Assembly (NCBI RefSeq): GCF_003389455.1
Contig: NZ_QUAC01000014.1
Coordinates: 1 to 64,000, forward strand
From: Streptomyces inhibens
GTDB lineage: Bacteria > Actinomycetota > Actinomycetes > Streptomycetales > Streptomycetaceae
Reading direction: 5' to 3'
DNA: 64,000 bases
The notes under the pieces were generated by a model. The model saw only the letters and a program-made list of their open reading frames with translations, was not told where the DNA came from and did no database searches. Position numbers and translations under genes: made by a program. Positions 36,234 to 44,920 of the stretch are shown piece after piece; the first letter of the stretch is position 1; each line of letters begins with the position of its first letter.

Positions 36234-36800
36234 ATGAAGGCCATGGAGACCGAGGCCATCCCCACCGCTCGGCTGACTCTTCTTCCGCTGCTCGTCGAGC
36301 ACGCCGAAGAGATGGCCGAGGTACTGTCCGACCCGGACCTGCACACCTTCATCGGCGGCGCTCCGTCCAGCCCGGAGGCCCTGCGCTCCCGCTATGAACG
36401 CCTGGTCGCCGGTTCGCCCGATCCCACCGTCTCCTGGTGCAACTGGGTAATTCAGCTTCGCGACCAGGGTCACTTGGCAGGCACGGTCCAGGCTACGGTC
36501 ACTGCCACTGCCGACGACCACGGCAGCGGATACGGGGACGAGTGCGGGCACGGGTGCGTCGCGGAGATTGCCTGGGTAGTGGGGACTGCCTGGCAGCGAC
36601 GCGGCATCGCGAGCGAGGCAGCCCGGGGACTCGTCAGCTGGCTCGGGACGCAGTCTGTGCAGGCCGTCATTGCCCATATCCACCCCGACCACCACACCTC
36701 CGCTGCCGTCGCCACCGCCGCCGGGCTTGCTCCCACCAGCCACAGGCACGAAGGCGAGACCAGGTGGCAGCGGACGATGAGGCGCGTCCCGTCCCCGTAA
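36234..36800 (+). CDS. GNAT-family acetyltransferase (RimJ/RimL type)
   Basis: A 188-residue protein with the RimJ/RimL-like opening ETEAIPTARLTLLPLLVEHA and the acetyl-CoA site VAEIAWVVGTAWQRRGIASE (motif V/W-x-x-x-W-Q-R-R-G-I-A). It is followed by a C-terminal HPDHHTSAAVATAAGL. Such enzymes acetylate protein N-termini or small amines including antibiotics. ATGs at 36234 and 36243 are both possible. Monocistronic, with no clear partner. Confidence 0.82.
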   Translation: MKAMETEAIPTARLTLLPLLVEHAEEMAEVLSDPDLHTFIGGAPSSPEALRSRYERLVAGSPDPTVSWCNWVIQLRDQGHLAGTVQATVTATADDHGSGYGDECGHGCVAEIAWVVGTAWQRRGIASEAARGLVSWLGTQSVQAVIAHIHPDHHTSAAVATAAGLAPTSHRHEGETRWQRTMRRVPSP

Positions 36801-36922
36801 CGCGATGGTGCGGCGCGTGGTGAGCAGCTGTACGTACCCGGTGATACGCCCGGCGGGCCCTCGCAGCCAAACTCAGCGAGAACCCGCCAGGGCATGGGCA
36901 CGCACCCTGCCCCGCTCCCGAA

Positions 36923-37426
36923 TCAGCGGGCCAGCAGCTCGTACAACGCCATCGGCGTCACATAGCCGGGCCAGCGGCCGTCGGCGAAGAGATGCACACC
37001 GGCGTCCTGATAGCACTGGTCCACGAGTTGGGAGCAGATCATGTGCCCGGTGGCGGCGATGTAGCGGCGTAGCCCCGGGACGGGCAGATGGAATCGGTGC
37101 GTGGCGATCGCGGCGTAGTCGAGGAAGCTGTACGGCACCCCGACATAGCGGGTGGCCGCCTTGCAGATGCCGCTGCGCTGCTGCTCGGTGAGCCCTTTCG
37201 GGCAGACGTAGAGCACATCGGCGCCGGCGTATTGGCTGAGCGGTCTGATGCGGGCGCCTCCCGGCTCGGCTTCCAGCAGCCGGTCGTCGGGCAGGACCAG
37301 GAAGGCGTGTTCGTAGTTGGCGAAGCCGTCTCCGTTGATCCACTGTCCGAAGCGGATCAACCGGCCAGTGACGCCGGAGATTTGAGTGAGTCCGATGTCG
37401 CCGGGCAGGGGATGGGTGTGCTTCAT
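36923..37426 (-). CDS. YiiX/YaeF-like permuted papain-fold hydrolase
   Basis: The 167-residue protein has the catalytic His before the Cys: NYEHAFLVL early, then HMICSQLVDQCYQ late. The sequence GDIGLTQISGVTGRLIRFGQ at the front and GVPYSFLDYAAI between them match the permuted NlpC/P60 (YiiX-like) group, thought to act on lipid amides or peptide amides. The ATG at 37426 has GGGAG upstream. The frame stays open for 79 further codons through a 15-bp repeat tract, which I take as non-coding leader. No signal peptide from this start. Confidence 0.75.
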   Translation of the reverse strand: MKHTHPLPGDIGLTQISGVTGRLIRFGQWINGDGFANYEHAFLVLPDDRLLEAEPGGARIRPLSQYAGADVLYVCPKGLTEQQRSGICKAATRYVGVPYSFLDYAAIATHRFHLPVPGLRRYIAATGHMICSQLVDQCYQDAGVHLFADGRWPGYVTPMALYELLAR

Positions 37427-37485
37427 GAGCAGCTCCCGGGAGCGCAAAATGCGGATTCTGAGGAGTGATACCCGCTGTTCGGCCG

Positions 37486-37560
37486 CGCGCACCGCATCCG
37501 CGCGCACCGCATCCGCGTGCGCCGCATCCGCGTGCGCCGCATCCGCGCGCACCGTATGTG
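37486..37560. repeat. five tandem copies of a 15-bp unit
   Basis: Unit CGCGCACCGCATCCG, with variants CGTGCGCCGCATCCG, in five consecutive copies (the last is diverged). It lies 60 bp upstream of the permuted hydrolase start. Because the unit is a multiple of three it keeps the upstream frame open, which explains the spurious N-terminal extension. Confidence 0.85.
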
Positions 37561-37664
37561 CGGGCAGCAGTGCATATGGACGGGCAGTGCGCACGGACGG
37601 CAGGGCGTGCGTAAGGGAGTTGTGCGGCGAGGGGTTCGTACGGTCCGTAGCCGGCGGTAGCAAC

Positions 37665-39947
37665 TCAGGCGCCGTCGTCAGTCGTGTATGAGCCTTCTTC
37701 CGTTCCCGCTGCCACCGAGGCCGTTCGCCCGATGGCGGTGATGATCTGGCGGGCCCACCGAGCGGGGGTCTGATCCTCGTGGAGGAGAGTGGCGAGGCGG
37801 GTGAGGTGGGCCGATCGCTCCTGGGGTGTCATGGCCAGTGCGCGGCGCAGGGTGTTGACGAGGTCCTCGGGGGAGTTGGGGTCCGTGAGCAGGGCGGCGG
37901 TGCCGAGTTGGGAGGCGGCTCCCGTGTGACGGGAGAGGACGAGCACTCCGGACCGGCCGGTGGCGGCGTGGGCGGCGATGAATTCTTTGGCGGTGAGGTT
38001 CATGCCGTCCTGCAGTGAGGTCACCCAGAACACATCTGCTGCGAGGTAGTGATCGACCACCTCGGCGAAGGACAAGGAACGGGGGATGTAGTCGACGGGT
38101 TCCCAGTTTTCGGTGCGCCAGAGGCGGTTGAGGTCAGTGATGGCGCGTTCGAGGTCGGCGCGTGTGGTGTCGTGGACGCGGATGCCCGGTTCGGGTGGTG
38201 GGCATACAAGGCGGAAGGCCAACTGGCCACGCAATTCAGGGGTTTCGGCCAGGAGAGTGGCGAGGGCGCGGACCTTTTGGAGCGGCGCCTTGGCGTAGTC
38301 GAGACGCTCTACCGACAGGATCAGGGTGGGCCGGCGTCGTCCGTGGTGGTCGTGTCGGGGTGCGGGCGTGATACGCGTGCGGGCAAGTTCTTGGACGGCT
38401 CGTCGGTCGATGCCGAGGGGGTGGACGCCAGTGCGGGGGGTACGGCGGGCACAGGCGAGCGCTTGCCGGAAATGAGCGGCGAACGTGGCGGTGTGGAAGC
38501 CGGCCCAGTCCAGGCAGGCGAGAGAGTGACGGAGCTGCTCGGCGGCGGGGATGCGGGCGAACGTGTCCGGCGGCGGGAACGGCGTGTGGTGGAAGAGTCC
38601 CAGATGCAGGTCCGGGCGCGCGGCGTGCAGGATGCCGGGAACGAGCCAGAGGTTGTAGTCGTGCAGCCAGACCGTGGCACCACGGGCCGCATGGGCGCTG
38701 ATGTGGTCGGCGAAGCGCGCGTTGAACGTCTCGTAGTGCCTCCACGCCGAGGCGCTGTCCCGCATACGGTCGGGCTGGGACATCAGGGCGGGCCAGAGGG
38801 TTTCCTTGCACGCTCGGTGGAAGTACTCCGTCCATTGGGCGGAAGCCACCGGCAGGAACGCCAGGGGGAGTCCGGTTTCCTGTGGGAGTCCGGTTTCCCG
38901 TGGGAGTCCGGCCTCGTGCAGGTGACCGGCACGGGGGCGGGGGCCCTCATCGTCCTCGACCAGCGCGGTGGCCCAGACCGCGTCAAGGCTGTCCGTACTG
39001 AACATCCCCTGCAGCGCGGGCAGGACTCCGTTCGGGCTGAGGGGCTGTTGCCACTGCCCGTCGGCCCATCGCACGGGTGGACGGTGGTAGCCGATCACGA
39101 TGGGGCGCGGGCGTTCGGTCCATCCCAGGTTTTCCAAGGCGGACAGGATGCCGGCCGCCCCGGGACGGTCCGGCCGATGAATGGTGTCGATGCCGATGCC
39201 GATGCCGATGCCGGTGCCGGTGACGGTGCTGGTGCCGGTGCCGTGGTCAGGTAACTGTTCACGGAGCGCAGGCTCGGCGTTGCTCATGATGACGCCGTGG
39301 GCGCCGAGCTGGAAGAGCGACAGATCGTTGAGCGAGTCGCCGGCCACGAGGACCGAGTCCATGGGCCACTGGTGCTTGCGGGCGAGCAGCGCGAGGGCGT
39401 TGCCTTTGCTCGCCGGGGCGGGCAATACGTCGAAGTACCGGTCGGCCGAGTACGTCCAGCCGCAGCCCAGCTCCCGCACCGCATCGGTGAGCTCCTCGGA
39501 GAGCTGCTCCGGGCGGAGGAAGAACGAGCAGCGGCCCTCCTGGGCCACCCCGTCCTGGTACACGAGCTCGGGGAAGCGCGACAGGCGCTCGCGTACGCGC
39601 TGCTGACCGGGCCAGCCGTGCCGCAGCTGGTTCTGCAGGATGTCGACGTGGCTCCGGTCCGTCCCGTCGATCACGCTCGCTCCGACATCCGCGATGATCC
39701 ACCGGGGGCTGGGGACGAGTGGGTCCTGGCGAAGGATCCGCTCGATGGACGGCAGTGAGCGGCCGGTCGCGAACACCACGGTCACTTCGGGGTGCCGGTC
39801 AAGCGCCTGCCGCAGCCGCCGACGGTCCGTGCTGTCACCACCGAGCAATGTGCCGTCAAGGTCGGTGACCAGCACCTTGACGTCCCCGCCCCCGCGTGCG
39901 GTTGACGGCTCCTGCGAGGCCTGCTCGTCGGAGACCAGCGATGCCAT
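37665..39947 (-). CDS. HAD phosphatase-GT20 glycosyltransferase fusion (GgpPS/OtsA-like)
   Basis: A 760-residue two-domain enzyme. The HAD phosphatase (about 22-275) has Asp29 and Asp31 in VTDLDGT, TGRS at 61-64, Lys181 and GDSLNDLSLF at 204-213. The GT20 domain (about 282-745) has HDYNLWLVPG, LGLFHHTPFPPP, SVERLDYAKAPLQKV and QDGMNLTAKEF, as in OtsA and glucosylglycerol-phosphate synthase. Phosphatase-first fusions of this order are known as GgpPS, which makes glucosylglycerol, a compatible solute; trehalose-like products are the alternative. The stretch between about 236 and 253 is a slippage-prone Gly-Ile/Thr run, and 360-375 contains three GLP(R/Q)ET repeats. ATG 39947 has GGGGAGAG upstream. 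Confidence 0.83.
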   Translation of the reverse strand: MASLVSDEQASQEPSTARGGGDVKVLVTDLDGTLLGGDSTDRRRLRQALDRHPEVTVVFATGRSLPSIERILRQDPLVPSPRWIIADVGASVIDGTDRSHVDILQNQLRHGWPGQQRVRERLSRFPELVYQDGVAQEGRCSFFLRPEQLSEELTDAVRELGCGWTYSADRYFDVLPAPASKGNALALLARKHQWPMDSVLVAGDSLNDLSLFQLGAHGVIMSNAEPALREQLPDHGTGTSTVTGTGIGIGIGIDTIHRPDRPGAAGILSALENLGWTERPRPIVIGYHRPPVRWADGQWQQPLSPNGVLPALQGMFSTDSLDAVWATALVEDDEGPRPRAGHLHEAGLPRETGLPQETGLPLAFLPVASAQWTEYFHRACKETLWPALMSQPDRMRDSASAWRHYETFNARFADHISAHAARGATVWLHDYNLWLVPGILHAARPDLHLGLFHHTPFPPPDTFARIPAAEQLRHSLACLDWAGFHTATFAAHFRQALACARRTPRTGVHPLGIDRRAVQELARTRITPAPRHDHHGRRRPTLILSVERLDYAKAPLQKVRALATLLAETPELRGQLAFRLVCPPPEPGIRVHDTTRADLERAITDLNRLWRTENWEPVDYIPRSLSFAEVVDHYLAADVFWVTSLQDGMNLTAKEFIAAHAATGRSGVLVLSRHTGAASQLGTAALLTDPNSPEDLVNTLRRALAMTPQERSAHLTRLATLLHEDQTPARWARQIITAIGRTASVAAGTEEGSYTTDDGA

Positions 39948-39999
39948 CCTTGTGCTCTCCCCGGTTGTCGTGGGATGTGTGTCCTTGTGCGGCGAAGCG

Positions 40000-40250
40000 G
40001 CTGTCATGTGGGGTGTCCGCCGTACGGAGTGCCCGTCATGCGAAGTCTCCGTCGTACGTCCTGCCTGTCATGCGAAGCACCGGCCGCACGGAGTGTCGGA
40101 GTGTCTGTCGTACGGAGTGGCTGCCGTGCGGAGCGTCGGTCGTACGGAGTGCTGCCATGCGCCATGCGGAGTGTCTGTCGTACCGAGTGAGTGAGTGCCT
40201 GTCATGTGCAGTGACCGGTCACACGGAGTGCCAGTCACGTGGAGCGATCG
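40000..40250. repeat. about 15 degenerate copies of a 16-bp unit
   Basis: The whole gap between the kinase stop and the fusion enzyme start is built from a 16-bp unit close to GTCTGTCGTACGGAGT. Copies alternate between GTCATGCG-like and GTCGTACGG-like centres, with occasional 5-8 bp insertions. The unit length is not a multiple of three and no frame looks coding. Confidence 0.75.
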
Positions 40251-41174
40251 TCATGCAGAGAGGCGCGCGAGCCACTGCCTCAGCCCCGCCGCATCCAGCG
40301 CGCCGCCCGATCCCGCGGCGGTGACGGACGCCGCTCCGCAGGCGACGCCGGCGGCCAGACACTCGGCGAGCGTTCCGCCTGCCAAGCGGCTGTGCACGAA
40401 GCCGACGTTGAAGCAGTCGCCCGCGCCGGTGGTGTCCACCACTTCCACCGGCACCGACGGCTGTACGACCCGTACGCCGTTCTCAGCAGCGACGGCGCCC
40501 TTGCTGTCCTGCTTGATGACCACTGTGGGCACCAAGCCCGCCAGCACCTCGAGCGCGTCATCGACGGAGCCGGTCCCGGTCACCCGCAGCGCCTCCGCCG
40601 CATTGGGAGCGAACACACCGACCTGACCGAGCGCTTTCGCCACCTCGGGCATGTCGACACTGCCGGCAAAGTCCTGGCAGTCCATGAACACCTCCGCCCC
40701 CGATCGCGCGGCGAGATCCAAGGCATCGGACACCTCGGGCCCGTACTGGAGGAACGGCAGCATCACCACTGCCGGCCGGTAGGTATCGATCAGCTCCGCG
40801 AGCGGGCGGGCGACGACCGGATCCCCGTAGGAGACCATCGCCCGGTCACCCGGATGGGACAACGCGACCGTGACATTGCGCTGCGGGCGGGGGTGGTGAC
40901 GGAAACCCCGCTCATCCAGATCCTCATCCCGTGCGGCCGCGAGAACAGCCTCGCTGAACGCGTCATTGCCGAAGTCCGCAGCCCACACCACGTCGCGGCC
41001 CAGCCGCCGCAGCCCCATGGCCAGCGTGTACGCCCCGCCGGGCACCATGCTGAACCCCTCGGCCCACACCTCCGTTCCGTACGCGACCGGCCCTGTCAGC
41101 CCCTGGAACACGAGATCGACCGAGTACGCGCCGACCACCAGCACCCGACCGCCGGCTGCCGTCGCCGCACTCAT
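40251..41174 (-). CDS. PfkB-family carbohydrate kinase
   Basis: The 307-residue ribokinase-type enzyme has the N-terminal signature region (AEGFSMVPGGAYTLAMGLRR, Gly-Gly motif) and the C-terminal PfkB motif DTTGAGDCFNVGF with the catalytic Asp. It phosphorylates a sugar, sugar alcohol or nucleoside. Because it precedes the HAD-GT20 fusion on the same strand, it could supply or recycle a phosphorylated acceptor, but a 250-bp repeat tract separates them and co-transcription is unproven. Confidence 0.88.
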   Translation of the reverse strand: MSAATAAGGRVLVVGAYSVDLVFQGLTGPVAYGTEVWAEGFSMVPGGAYTLAMGLRRLGRDVVWAADFGNDAFSEAVLAAARDEDLDERGFRHHPRPQRNVTVALSHPGDRAMVSYGDPVVARPLAELIDTYRPAVVMLPFLQYGPEVSDALDLAARSGAEVFMDCQDFAGSVDMPEVAKALGQVGVFAPNAAEALRVTGTGSVDDALEVLAGLVPTVVIKQDSKGAVAAENGVRVVQPSVPVEVVDTTGAGDCFNVGFVHSRLAGGTLAECLAAGVACGAASVTAAGSGGALDAAGLRQWLARLSA

Positions 41175-41340
41175 CGGCTCAACCGGAACGTCGGATCCGC
41201 CACCTGCCGGCCACCCCGACAGCGCACCGCCCGCCCGACGGACACCGTATGCAGCAACGTGCCCTCATATGCGGGCAGTTGCAGGGATGAGAGCTGTTCA
41301 GAGCGCTGCCCAGAGAGCAGCGAAGCGTAATGACCATGCG

Positions 41341-41870
41341 TCATGGCGGGACTGTAAGTGGAACACCCAGCGCATCGGGCCGGTAACCGAGGGAGATGGC
41401 CGAAAGGAACCGCTGCTCGCCGTTGCAACGCCGCCGTCGGCCAAAAGTCACTCCGTGTTCGCTCAGTTCGCCTGGCGCCCCGCCTGGCGCCTGGCGCCCC
41501 GCCCGTGTCGGCTCCACGTCGGTCAGGGCCTGCCAGCGGGCAAGCTCCCGTTCATGAGAGCCCTTGCTGGTGGCCTCGGTGACTGCTGCGGTGTCCGCGT
41601 CGGTGCCCGGCATTCTCGACCGGGCCAGCAACGCCAACGGCCCTACGGGAACGTCTGGTTCGTCGCCGTCCAAGGGTCACCAGTCCCAGGGGCCGTCGAA
41701 CCGCCATGCCCGCCCCGCCGCGTCCGCGACTTCATCGCCCGCCTTTAGGAAGGCATGCGGTCTCAGCACCAGCTCGAAGGCGACGGGGATGTCGTCATCA
41801 GGGTCGAACTCTTCGCCCTGGTCAATCCATTGCGGGTGGGCGGGAGGAATGGCTGGCCCGAGCAGAACGA
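41341..41870 (-). pseudogene. truncated conserved hypothetical gene with in-frame stop
   Basis: The minus strand reads PAIPPAHPQWIDQGEEFDPD, then AFELVLRPHAFLKAGDEVAD and RFDGPWDW. A TGA at 41677-41679 comes next and the same frame continues PLDGDEPDVPVGPLALLARS. Continuity across the stop suggests a nonsense mutation. The 5' end is lost near 41870, where a Gln/Arg-rich low-complexity GCAGGC run begins. I do not recognise the family. Confidence 0.45.
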
Positions 41871-41934
41871 CCCGCAGGCGCAGGCGCAGGCGCAGACGCG
41901 GGCGGGGGAGACGGCCGTGCGGCTTGCGGTGAGG

Positions 41935-42215
41935 CGGTGCCCTCCCCGTCCGTGGCGCGCACACTGATGCGGCAGGCGGCGGCGGGCTCCGACACCCGCG
42001 CGGAGCAGGCCCGCAGACGGCTCGCCGTGCTGTCGAACCGGGGGCGGGAGTTCGCCGCCGCCGTCGCCGAAGGGTCGTCCAACGGCGAGACCGGCGCGCG
42101 CCTTCACGTCTCGGTGAGAAACGGTCAAGGCTCACCTCCAGCGCACTGAGCAAGCTGCGCCTGGAGAAAACGCATCCGGGTGGCCCTCGTGACCCACGAT
42201 GCGGAGCCGCGGTAA
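41935..42215 (+). pseudogene. 3' remnant of a NarL/LuxR-type response regulator
   Basis: The plus strand reads GEAVPSPSVARTLMRQAAAG, then RRLAVLSNRGREFAAAVAEG and SSNGETGARLHVS. A frameshift follows, after which TVKAHL and SALSKLRLEK appear in other frames. This is the linker plus LuxR helix-turn-helix (L-x-x-R-E-x-E-V...AEGLSN.EI...TVK.H) of a two-component regulator. The receiver domain is missing. A damaged relic, convergent with the fragment at 41341-41870. Confidence 0.65.
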
Positions 42216-42262
42216 GCCGGGGCACTGCCGGCTGCCGGCAGCGGGTCCGCTGGGAGATCCAC

Positions 42263-42326
42263 GACGTCATCCACGACGACACTCGTGACGTCATCCACGA
42301 CGACACTCGTGACGTCATCCGCGACG
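42263..42326. repeat. 24-bp direct repeats, two full copies and a partial third
   Basis: Copies at 42263-42286 and 42287-42310 are identical, beginning GACGTCATCCACGACG and ending ACACTCGT. A 16-bp partial copy follows. Each begins with the palindrome GACGTC. It lies downstream of the convergent hydrolase gene. Confidence 0.85.
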
Positions 42327-42381
42327 CGTTTCTCCAACCAACCTGTTGCGTCATCACCTGCCGACGCGACAGAGCCCTGCG

Positions 42382-43212
42382 TCAGCTCTCGTGAGCGAAT
42401 ACGGTCTGCAGGAATTCCCCAAGGATCGTGTTGAAGGCATCCGGTCGCTCCATGTTGGGGTAGTGCGCGGTGTCTTCGACCGTTGCCGCACGGCCGTTGG
42501 CGACGGTGTGTACGAGCCGTTCCGCCATCCCGATGTGATCGTCCGCATCGATGCCGCCATTGATGGCCAACACCGGGATCGTGATCTTCGCTGCCCGCGT
42601 CCAGGTCTCGGTCACGGGCACGAGCTGCACCGGTTCGGTGCCCGTGTGCTTGGCGATCGTCCGCTCGGCCATCTCCCGCAGTCGTCGTACGACGTTCGGG
42701 TCGACGTCATCGAGCGTGCGGTGCGGGCCGGCCGCGAACAGCAGATGCGCGTTGACGAAGCCTTCGGCATCGCCGGCGGCCGTGGTACGGGCCCACTCGG
42801 CCTGGATGCCCTTGACCCAGGGGTCCTGGAACTCGGGCTCGCTGGTCCCGGCGCCGCTGACGACCAGCGCACGTACCAGATCCGGGTGCTCCAGCGCGGT
42901 ATCGACCGCGATGCTCGCACCCATCGACAGTCCGACGAGGACGGCGGGGCCGACGCCGAGGTGGCGTAACAGGGCGGCGAGGTCATCGGTGTGACGGAAC
43001 GGGCCGCTCGCGTTCGAGGATGCTCCGTGGCCGCGGGCGTCCGGCACGATCACCCGGTAGTCCGGTGCGAGGAACGGCACTTGGTCGTTCCACATGCCGT
43101 GGTCCAGGAATCCGCCGTGCAGCAGCACCAGCGGCGGGCCCGCACCGACGTCACGGTAGGCGAGGTGGCCGTCCCCGGTCTCGAACGAGCACAGGTCAGA
43201 ATCAGCTCTCAT
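42382..43212 (-). CDS. alpha/beta hydrolase (3-oxoadipate enol-lactonase-like)
   Basis: The 276-residue cytosolic hydrolase has all expected elements: oxyanion HGGFLDHGMW, nucleophile Ser in GLSMGASIA, Asp in NGGIDADDH and His in TAHYPNMERPD. Similar proteins are enol-lactonases, haloperoxidase-like esterases and epoxide hydrolases. The ATG at 43212 was chosen because the longer open frame runs back through the operator and the divergent MarR gene. It is divergent from MarR with two operator-like repeats between them, so it is probably ligand-induced. Confidence 0.9.
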   Translation of the reverse strand: MRADSDLCSFETGDGHLAYRDVGAGPPLVLLHGGFLDHGMWNDQVPFLAPDYRVIVPDARGHGASSNASGPFRHTDDLAALLRHLGVGPAVLVGLSMGASIAVDTALEHPDLVRALVVSGAGTSEPEFQDPWVKGIQAEWARTTAAGDAEGFVNAHLLFAAGPHRTLDDVDPNVVRRLREMAERTIAKHTGTEPVQLVPVTETWTRAAKITIPVLAINGGIDADDHIGMAERLVHTVANGRAATVEDTAHYPNMERPDAFNTILGEFLQTVFAHES

Positions 43213-43260
43213 GACAACCAAGGTTCCATCTCTCTTCGGAAATGGCAACCAAGGTGTCAT
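43211..43260. promoter_or_regulatory. two copies of a CAACCAAGGT-centred operator
   Basis: CAACCAAGGT occurs at 43215-43224 and 43246-43255, 31 bp apart (three helix turns). Each lies within an imperfect palindrome of the form ATGrCAACC-a-AGGTkyCAT. The sites fill the 57-bp gap between the hydrolase and MarR starts. Confidence 0.6.
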
Positions 43261-43269
43261 CATGGTGGA

Positions 43270-43746
43270 GTGACCGACGACACTGACCTGCCCCTCGCGC
43301 CCGATGACCTCGCCGACCGGCTGACAGAGGTGTTCGCCCTCGTGGGTCCGCTTTACCGCCGCGTGCAACGCAAGGTGGAGCAGGCCGAACCGATCGAGGG
43401 ACTGTCCGTCGGCGTGCGCGCCGTCCTGGACCTGCTCCGCGAAAACGGGCCCATGACCGTCCCTCAGATGGGCCGTGCACAGGCGCTGAGCCGGCAATTC
43501 GTGCAGCGCATGGTCAACGATGCCGCGGCAGAGCAGCTGGTCGAGATCATCCCGAACCCCGCTCACCAGCGGTCTTCGCTGATCCGGCTGACCGACCGGG
43601 GCAGGGCGGCAATCACCGCTGTAATGGCCCGCGAGCGTGCCTTGCTGCGCCAGGTGGACGGGGACCTGACCGACGCCGACGTGACTGCTTGCGTACGGGT
43701 TCTCGCGAGGATGCTGGAGCTTTTCGACAACGTCGATGTGAACTGA
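43270..43746 (+). CDS. MarR-family transcriptional regulator
   Basis: The 158-residue protein has the MarR fold: LSVGVRAVLDLLRENGPMTV, the recognition helix RAQALSRQFVQRMVNDAAAE, the wing NPAHQRSSLIRLTDRG and long C-terminal helices. It starts at GTG 43270, immediately after the operator pair; no ATG in frame fits. Predicted to repress the divergent alpha/beta hydrolase. Downstream lies the TA target of an IS5-like element. Confidence 0.87.
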   Translation: MTDDTDLPLAPDDLADRLTEVFALVGPLYRRVQRKVEQAEPIEGLSVGVRAVLDLLRENGPMTVPQMGRAQALSRQFVQRMVNDAAAEQLVEIIPNPAHQRSSLIRLTDRGRAAITAVMARERALLRQVDGDLTDADVTACVRVLARMLELFDNVDVN

Positions 43747-43888
43747 CGTCCGCGCCGAGTTGTGGCCGGTTGACCGGTCGGCCTGACCGGTCGGCCGATG
43801 CCGTCGATGGCCCGCCGCCCTAAGGACTGTCCCGCAACTGATCTTCGCAGGATGGGCGGCGGCTTGATTGCAGGAGCGGCTCAGCCTG

Positions 43889-44656
43889 CTACGCAGCCTG
43901 GAGGAGGTTGTGCAGGCGGGCGATGCCGAGCCTGGCGTGGTGGACTCCGTCACCCTTGAGGCGGCAGTCGCGCAGGATCTTCCACGTCTTCATCCGTGCG
44001 AAGACGTGCTCGATACGGGCGCGGACCTGTTTGTGGGAGCGGTTGTGCTCGCGCTTCCATGCGCACAGCTCGCCGCCGGCCGGGCGGCGGTGGGGGATGA
44101 CCAACCCGGTGCCTGGGTAGCCGCCGTCGGCGGTCGTGGTGGTCTTGCCGACGGCAGCCTTTGCGCCGGACTCGGACCAGGCCTTGCAGTCGTTGCGGTT
44201 GCCGGGCACTGGGCGCCCGACGACAACGACCCGCCGGCTGTCGGCGTCGACGACGACCTGGAGGTTGGTGGAGTACCGATAGTTCTTCGACTGCTCGGCG
44301 ACGGCGTGGTCACGGATGGGCACGAGCATGCCGTCCAAGATGAGCACGGTGTCCTTGCGGAACCGCTGCCGCTGCTTGAGTGCTAGCAGCGGCCCCGTGT
44401 GGGCGACGATCCGGTCGGCCGCGGACTTCGAGACGCGGAACAGCGGGGCGAGCTGCCGCAGTGTCAGGTTGGTGCGCCAGTATGCGGCCACCGGCAGGAC
44501 CCGGTCGTCAAGCGGCAGCGACCACGGATGTCCCGGGCGGGCCCTGTCCGCGCCCTCACGGCGGAGCGCTGTGATCAGCTTGCGAAAGAGCCGCGGGCTC
44601 AGCCCGCTGAACGGGGCTATCCACGAAGGCTCCGACGCCGTGATCACTCCAGCCAC
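43889..44656 (-). CDS. IS5-family DDE transposase
   Basis: The 255-residue transposase has an N-terminal SEPSWIAPFSGLSPRLFRKL, a helix-turn-helix (LTLRQLAPLFRVSKSAADRI) and a DDE core (LILDGMLVPIRD, DADSRRVVVVG, TTADGGYPGTG, RIEHVFARMKTWK). It appears intact, unlike the copy at 870-1631, to which it is closely similar. It may be able to act on the inverted repeats of both elements. Confidence 0.92.
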   Translation of the reverse strand: MAGVITASEPSWIAPFSGLSPRLFRKLITALRREGADRARPGHPWSLPLDDRVLPVAAYWRTNLTLRQLAPLFRVSKSAADRIVAHTGPLLALKQRQRFRKDTVLILDGMLVPIRDHAVAEQSKNYRYSTNLQVVVDADSRRVVVVGRPVPGNRNDCKAWSESGAKAAVGKTTTTADGGYPGTGLVIPHRRPAGGELCAWKREHNRSHKQVRARIEHVFARMKTWKILRDCRLKGDGVHHARLGIARLHNLLQAA

Positions 44657-44756
44657 GGCGAGATCGTCTCATCTTGATCACCGTCGTGGGATCGCCAGTC
44701 TCTGGCGGGACACATCTCGGGTGCCCGGACGGTTGCGGCATGAGAGCCTCACGTCC

Positions 44757-44920
44757 GTGGCCACTGAAGCCGAGGTAGGAGAGTTGTTGCACCAGCGCGG
44801 CTGGCGGATGGCATTCACGGTCGCTGAGAGGGTGAACGCGTGGGCCGTCCTGGTGAGCGTCATCGAACGCGGCTACGGCGACGACATCTCGGTATATGTC
44901 ATTCAGCGAGGTTCAGGATG
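44757..44920 (+). pseudogene. 5' fragment of a small conserved gene
   Basis: From GTG 44757 the frame reads VATEAEVGELLHQRGWRMAF, then TVAERVNAWAVLVSVIERGY and GDDISVYVIQRG. It then loses protein character where the SUKH gene begins in another frame. I recall similar N-termini in small uncharacterised Streptomyces proteins, but this is by memory only. It seems to have been truncated by fusion to the SUKH gene. Confidence 0.4.

Noticed and set aside
40000-40250. CRISPR array
   Set aside because: Repeats are 16 bp, degenerate and without spacers.
42263-42326. CRISPR-like direct repeats
   Set aside because: Copies are immediately adjacent with no unique spacers.
44690-44725. Right end of the 43889 transposase element at GCGGGACA (about 44705)
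   Set aside because: Only eight bases match and no TA flank is placed correctly; the end at 45534-45548 is far better.
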